The notes below the pieces were generated by a model. It had not been told where the DNA came from and did not search any database. It saw nothing but the letters and a program-made list of their open reading frames with translations. A program made the translations under genes and the position numbers. Below, piece after piece: positions 60,302 to 64,000 of a stretch of DNA of 64,000 nt; the stretch's first letter is position 1, and every line of letters starts with the position of its first letter. This DNA is from Dicyema japonicum (lineage: Eukaryota; Dicyemida; Rhombozoa; Dicyemidae). The DNA lies in contig RDEW01000005.1 of NCBI GenBank assembly GCA_011109175.1, positions 678,335-742,334 on the forward strand. Direction: 5' to 3'.

Positions 60302-60431
60302 TTAACGTAAATTCCGACTACGTTAAGTTCACTAAACCTCCATAAAATTAAACTATTAATATTAGTATGTTTGTAAGTGTCTAATTAAGTGAGTAGTTCA
60401 TTAGTGTTGATCATTTCCACTATAATGATAA

Positions 60432-60878
60432 TCAACCAATAATACAATCACGAATATAGTTCATCAGTCCTTCGTTTACTCGTCTCCTGTGTGATGGCAG
60501 TGGTTTTCGTTCGATGGTTACCCTTCCATTTAATGACAACGGATTTCGTTCGATTGCCCCCGATTTACCAGACAGCAATAATTTTTGTTTGGTTGTAGGT
60601 CCTGTCTTCTTTGGCAGTGGCTCTTGTTCCTTGAGGGGGATGTCTTCCGGTTGGAATAGTTTTCGTTCGACTATCCACCTTTCGTAAGGCGTTAGAGACA
60701 TTGCTTCGATCTCATTCCGTGAAAGTTTAATTTTTTCGGTGACGGTAGTATCCGTTCGATTACTGGGTTTCGGGTCCCTGGGTTTAATCTCCATGGCATT
60801 CAAGTATATCGGGGTAATTGTAGGCACGAGAAAGCACAACAAAATACACGAATAATTCATCAAAACATTATGTATCAT
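60432..60878 (-). CDS. Predicted secreted basic protein with ERKPL-type repeats, 148 aa
   Basis: Intronless ORF from ATG 60878. Residues 1-28 (…NYSCILLCFLVPTITPIYLNA) form a signal peptide. The rest is hydrophilic, Lys/Arg/Pro-rich, with loosely repeated motifs IVERKLFQPEDIPL, QEPLPKK, IERNPLSLNGR and IERKPLPSHRR. One NRT sequon is present. No known family is recognised. In a parasite such proteins are often exported, but that is inference. The upstream sequence on the minus strand is AT-rich. Confidence 0.5.
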   Translation of the reverse strand: MIHNVLMNYSCILLCFLVPTITPIYLNAMEIKPRDPKPSNRTDTTVTEKIKLSRNEIEAMSLTPYERWIVERKLFQPEDIPLKEQEPLPKKTGPTTKQKLLLSGKSGAIERNPLSLNGRVTIERKPLPSHRRRVNEGLMNYIRDCIIG

Positions 60879-60884
60879 TTTGAG

Positions 60885-61740
60885 GTTGACGATAAAATTA
60901 TAGGCAATACCATCGTTTCTTTATATATTGAAAGACACGTGTATTATAGATTTATGGTTAGCTTCTAAAATAGTAATCAATTATCAAGTCAAACGTAGTT
61001 AGATTCTAAATTAGCATCGTAGCTTATTTTTAGAACTTGTTCGAATTCCAAGAGATTTATTTTATTACAAAAAATAAATCACACACCGGCCGCCAAGAGA
61101 CAGAAAGCATTTCTGCGAATGATTGCGATCCCATGAACCAATGCTGTTACCGAGGATCACCGAGTCTTGACAAGATTACACTTTCAATCTCTTGGAGAAC
61201 ACCTCTAGCGACAGTCCTGGCCCACTGAGGTCTAGAACACGATTGGATGTAGCGTAAAAGGTATTTCTAAAAATTATAACCAGATTAAATAATTCCTCTA
61301 ACAGATCGTAGTTCTCACCAAATTTTCAGATAATCAGAGTCCCTTAGTTATGAAATATTCGAGTTGACTGAGGTAGTCTTCACATTAACCAAACCATTTT
61401 TCAACTTAAAAATAGTGATTGCCCTTCCATACAAAAGCAGTAACTTGAACCTCCACTTAGGCAGGCACAATTTATTTTAGAAAGATAGAGCAGTTAGGCA
61501 ATTAATCACAGGACGACTAGAGTTTCCTGATCAACGTGCCAGGATATTGCTGAATTTCGAAGAGGCCTATAGGAAGCATATTACACTTTGACGAAGCAAC
61601 CTATGCCAACAAGTTTATGATAGAATACCTCATGGTGGATGGAAATACCGTGGTCAACCACATGTAACCTAAGTGCAGAACGAGTCTATTAAACTTCACG
61701 TATATACGGCAGCAAAATAAACAAAAACAAAATTCACCCA
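60885..61740. other. Intergenic, nothing recognised
   Basis: Short ORFs only. Contains the 3' flank of MBOAT7 (minus) at its right side and the 5' flank of the secreted-protein gene at its left. Confidence 0.35.
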
Positions 61741-61746
61741 AAACAG

Positions 61747-63441
61747 TCAATGACAGTCAGTTGAGGTATTTCTGCTTTGAACAAAATATTTAAAGCCCAG
61801 TCCAACCGCGATCAATACAACCGACAAAATTGGGCCAAAATAATAAAAAGAATTCCAAATGGGAATAATATCTTCATAATCTTGGAGGATAAACGCAATA
61901 GACAAAAACCCCATTTGAGTCGTACGGCTAAACCAAAGGAACCTGTTAATAACCAAAAATGATAAAACCCATTGAATAAAAAATGACTCCACTTGGGTAT
62001 CAACCCATAAGTATGAGATACGAAGATCCTCTCAGACAACAACGAAACCGGGAAAAACAAAAATCCCATGAAATATCCAGGTTTCAGTCCATGCCAGTAA
62101 GCACTTATAAAAAGTGTAGCGAAAGACCGTAATCTAAGTAGAAATGTAGAAAGTATAAAAGTGTTAAATTTAAATTTATTTAATTTAAAAAATAATTGAA
62201 AATTGAATATATTTAAAATAAATAATTAAAAATGAAATAAAAAACCCGCCAAGAATAAGACATTGTGAGCAAGTAACTTTATTAACTTTTTAAATCTGCT
62301 ATAAACTGTAAAAACAAGCCAAAATTGGACAGTTCTATTCCATATTCTTGTAACTCCTTGAATCGAGGGTTCACTTTCACATTTAAAGACATCAATATTG
62401 TTCACAGTCTCGTAATTATACTCGTTGGCCTCTTCAAAGTCGACATCAAAAGATGTAGGCCCATATCCGACCTTAGGGCGACTTTCAACGGGGTAGGCTC
62501 CCAGACCGCAGCTCACACAAGCCAGCTTGGCCAAAATCCAAGCAAAGTAAAATTTTAGCCTCAAAGAGAAGAACACCACCATAACGTAGCAATACTTATA
62601 GAGAAATCTCGAATCGACGAATTCCTTAGTCCGTTCGTACTAAATTAAGTCATTAGTGACACCTTGACTGGGAACAGTACAGCCAGCGTAATATAAAGGG
62701 GTATTATCAGAGCCAACATCTTCAAGCCTGCCAAGACATAATCTCTCACAAATAGTCTTTCGAATCCCTTTCGGTTAATCACGTGGGAGAAACAGCGCAT
62801 AGTAAAGTACGGCCCTGAAATAGCCAAAGCGGCAAACCGCTGTAAAGTCCAATGAAGCAGAACGTGTAGCAGAAAAGGGGGGAGAAATCCATCTCGATGA
62901 AGTGATTCTTAAACTTAAGCTGATTAGCGTCCCCATCCAGAAAATCCGTTTCTTTCCATTCCATCTTACACCCCGATCGCAGTGCCTTCCAAAATCGCCC
63001 ACGTGATTGTGAACTTAGTAAGTTCGCCAAATCGTGAAATTCAAAGCTGGAGCCGATTATCTGAGATTATATTACTTAAACTCGCAAAGTAGTCAGCAGC
63101 AGGATCACGTTCCCCAATCTGTGCAGTTGTAAGTACTCCAAAACAATCAAAAGTCGCAATACTCCAATTATTAGGAAACACCAAATGAAACTACATAGAG
63201 CCAGAAATCTTAAATATTTAAATTTGATAAACTCGGTATGGAACTTCTTTAAAATTATATAATTCCCACAAAACATGACGAAAATGAAGTAAAAATATAC
63301 AGGAGAGGTCATCATTGTAGCCATGAAACCACATAATCCGATAAAATTGAGACGAGCTTTTCCATGGTTAATGAAACGGGAAAAGTATCCAATAAAAATG
63401 GACCCAACAAATATTAAAAAATAAATCGTTTCGTCTTTCAT
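61747..63441 (-). CDS. MBOAT7: MBOAT7-like lysophosphatidylinositol acyltransferase
   Basis: Endomembrane enzyme that attaches polyunsaturated acyl chains to lyso-PI. Start MKDETIYFLIFVGSIFIGYF with several membrane segments; then FCYTFCFIGLYSG joined by a 23-nt intron to PYFTMRCFSHVI (human YSYCYVGIMTGPFFRYRTY). RLKFYFAWILAKLACVSCGL, GAYPVESRPK, YNYETVNNIDVF and IWNRTVQFWL (MBOAT Asn) follow, then SAYWHGLKPGYFMGF, with the catalytic His. The C-terminal helices end DCH-stop at 61747. The combination of YDYET-NID and AYWHGLxPGY is specific to MBOAT7. Remaining introns in 62.1-62.3 kb and 62.6-62.7 kb are 50-130 nt and AT-rich. Confidence 0.92.
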
Positions 63442-63633
63442 TAGAATCCACCAGACGGGCTCTTCATTATTAATGTTAATTTATTCCAATTTTTGAAATA
63501 AAATTATTTTTAAATAATATAAACTTATTTAAAAAAAATATTTTTAGTCGCAAACTTATCAGTATGTAATAAAAATATTAATAATATAAATAAAAAATAA
63601 AATTAATTTTAAAAATATTTTCATCATTTGTTT
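63442..63633. promoter_or_regulatory. Divergent intergenic region between MBOAT7 and RING1
   Basis: 192 bp separate the two start codons on opposite strands, so both promoters must lie here or overlap the coding starts. It is extremely AT-rich with no clear TATA or initiator distinguishable. Confidence 0.5.
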
Positions 63634-64000
63634 ATGTTGAACAAATTGCATAATTTAATGCCATCGACGTCATGTTTGTCTGAAATCTTCATCGAAATGA
63701 AGTGCCCCATTTGCTTGGACTTCCTTACGGAAACTTATATCAGCAAAGGCTGTCTTCATAGATTTTGCAAAGTTTGGCGTTGATTTTATGCAGGAATGTA
63801 TTTTCACGTGCATTGAGTCTGGTCTTAGAGAATGCGCCATATGTAGGACTAAAATTATCTCCAAGAGGTCCTTGAGGCCGGATAGGAGGATGGACAAACT
63901 CATAAATAACATTCGGCCCTTTCACGTCTCAAATTCTGAAGTAAGCACGTGTTTCTCACAAGGACTCGACAATTTCGAAAATTTTTGTTAGACTCGCCCC
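63634..64000 (+). CDS. RING1: RING1/RNF2 homologue (PRC1 E3 ligase), N-terminal part, runs off the window
   Basis: Polycomb repressive complex 1 subunit that ubiquitinates histone H2A. From ATG 63634 the RING finger reads EMKCPICLDFLTETYISKGC LHRFCK, then a 22-nt intron (63772-63793), then ECIFTCIESGLRECAICRTK. All eight zinc ligands (C3HC4) have the RING1/RNF2 spacing, followed by the family-specific KIISKRSLRPDRRMDKLINN I. A GT after SNSE probably opens another 22-nt intron at about 63.94 kb. The N-terminus before the RING is short compared with vertebrates. The C-terminal RAWUL domain is beyond the window. Confidence 0.92.

Overview
The window is animal nuclear DNA. It has AT-rich, spliced, fast-evolving metazoan genes set among decayed retrotransposons. 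The strongest clue to the organism is intron size: when conserved proteins are aligned to the reading frames, most introns come out at 20-26 nt (23 is commonest), with GT-AG ends and one GC-AG. A minority are 50-130 nt and one is about 1 kb. Dicyemid mesozoans (Dicyema and relatives) are known for introns this short, so a dicyemid is my best guess. Another intron-compacted parasite or simplified animal is the alternative. No taxonomic marker was checked.

Layout. 1-2.2 kb: retroelement 3' fragment and a complete but dead pogo-like DNA transposon. 2.8-4.6 kb: methionine aminopeptidase 1 and a small membrane protein, both minus strand. 5-21.2 kb: a retrotransposon graveyard of several non-LTR lineages, including one carrying a 2A-like peptide, RTE-like pieces and C-terminal restriction-like endonuclease modules. 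24.5-26.8 kb: SMAD4 (co-Smad). 28.5-31.5 kb: a dead pogo/Tigger transposase and converging non-LTR fragments. 31.6-34.1 kb: FIG4 phosphoinositide phosphatase. 35.5-36.7 kb: reverse transcriptase relics. 36.8-38.6 kb: USP14. 40.8-41.2 kb: a PSMG4-like proteasome chaperone. 42.9-44.7 kb: a lamin. 47.1-49.1 kb: a LINE 3' fragment abutting the stop codon of a G-alpha-s gene. 53.6-55.0 kb: Cdh1/fizzy-related. 57.5-58.1 kb: TMEM186-like. 59.4-59.9 kb: a globin. 60.4-60.9 kb: a predicted secreted protein. 61.7-63.4 kb: MBOAT7. From 63.6 kb to the edge: the start of a RING1/RNF2 homologue, divergent from MBOAT7.

The host genes are housekeeping and signalling functions: N-terminal processing, ubiquitin/proteasome (USP14, PSMG4, Cdh1, RING1), phosphoinositides (FIG4, MBOAT7), receptor and TGF-beta signalling (G-alpha-s, SMAD4), nuclear lamina, complex I assembly and oxygen binding. 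They look like independent neighbours, not a pathway cluster.

Patterns worth a second look: (i) CACGTG occurs about 45 times by eye, roughly five times chance, and is absent from the two large retroelement blocks; (ii) a 240-bp dispersed repeat lies between perfect 41-bp direct repeats; (iii) a LINE tail appears to supply the stop codon of G-alpha-s; (iv) a T-rich ~977-nt intron sits in SMAD4 among 23-nt introns; (v) several conserved genes show one-base frame slips at A or T runs, which could be sequence error or real decay. I did not find a clearly new multi-gene system.
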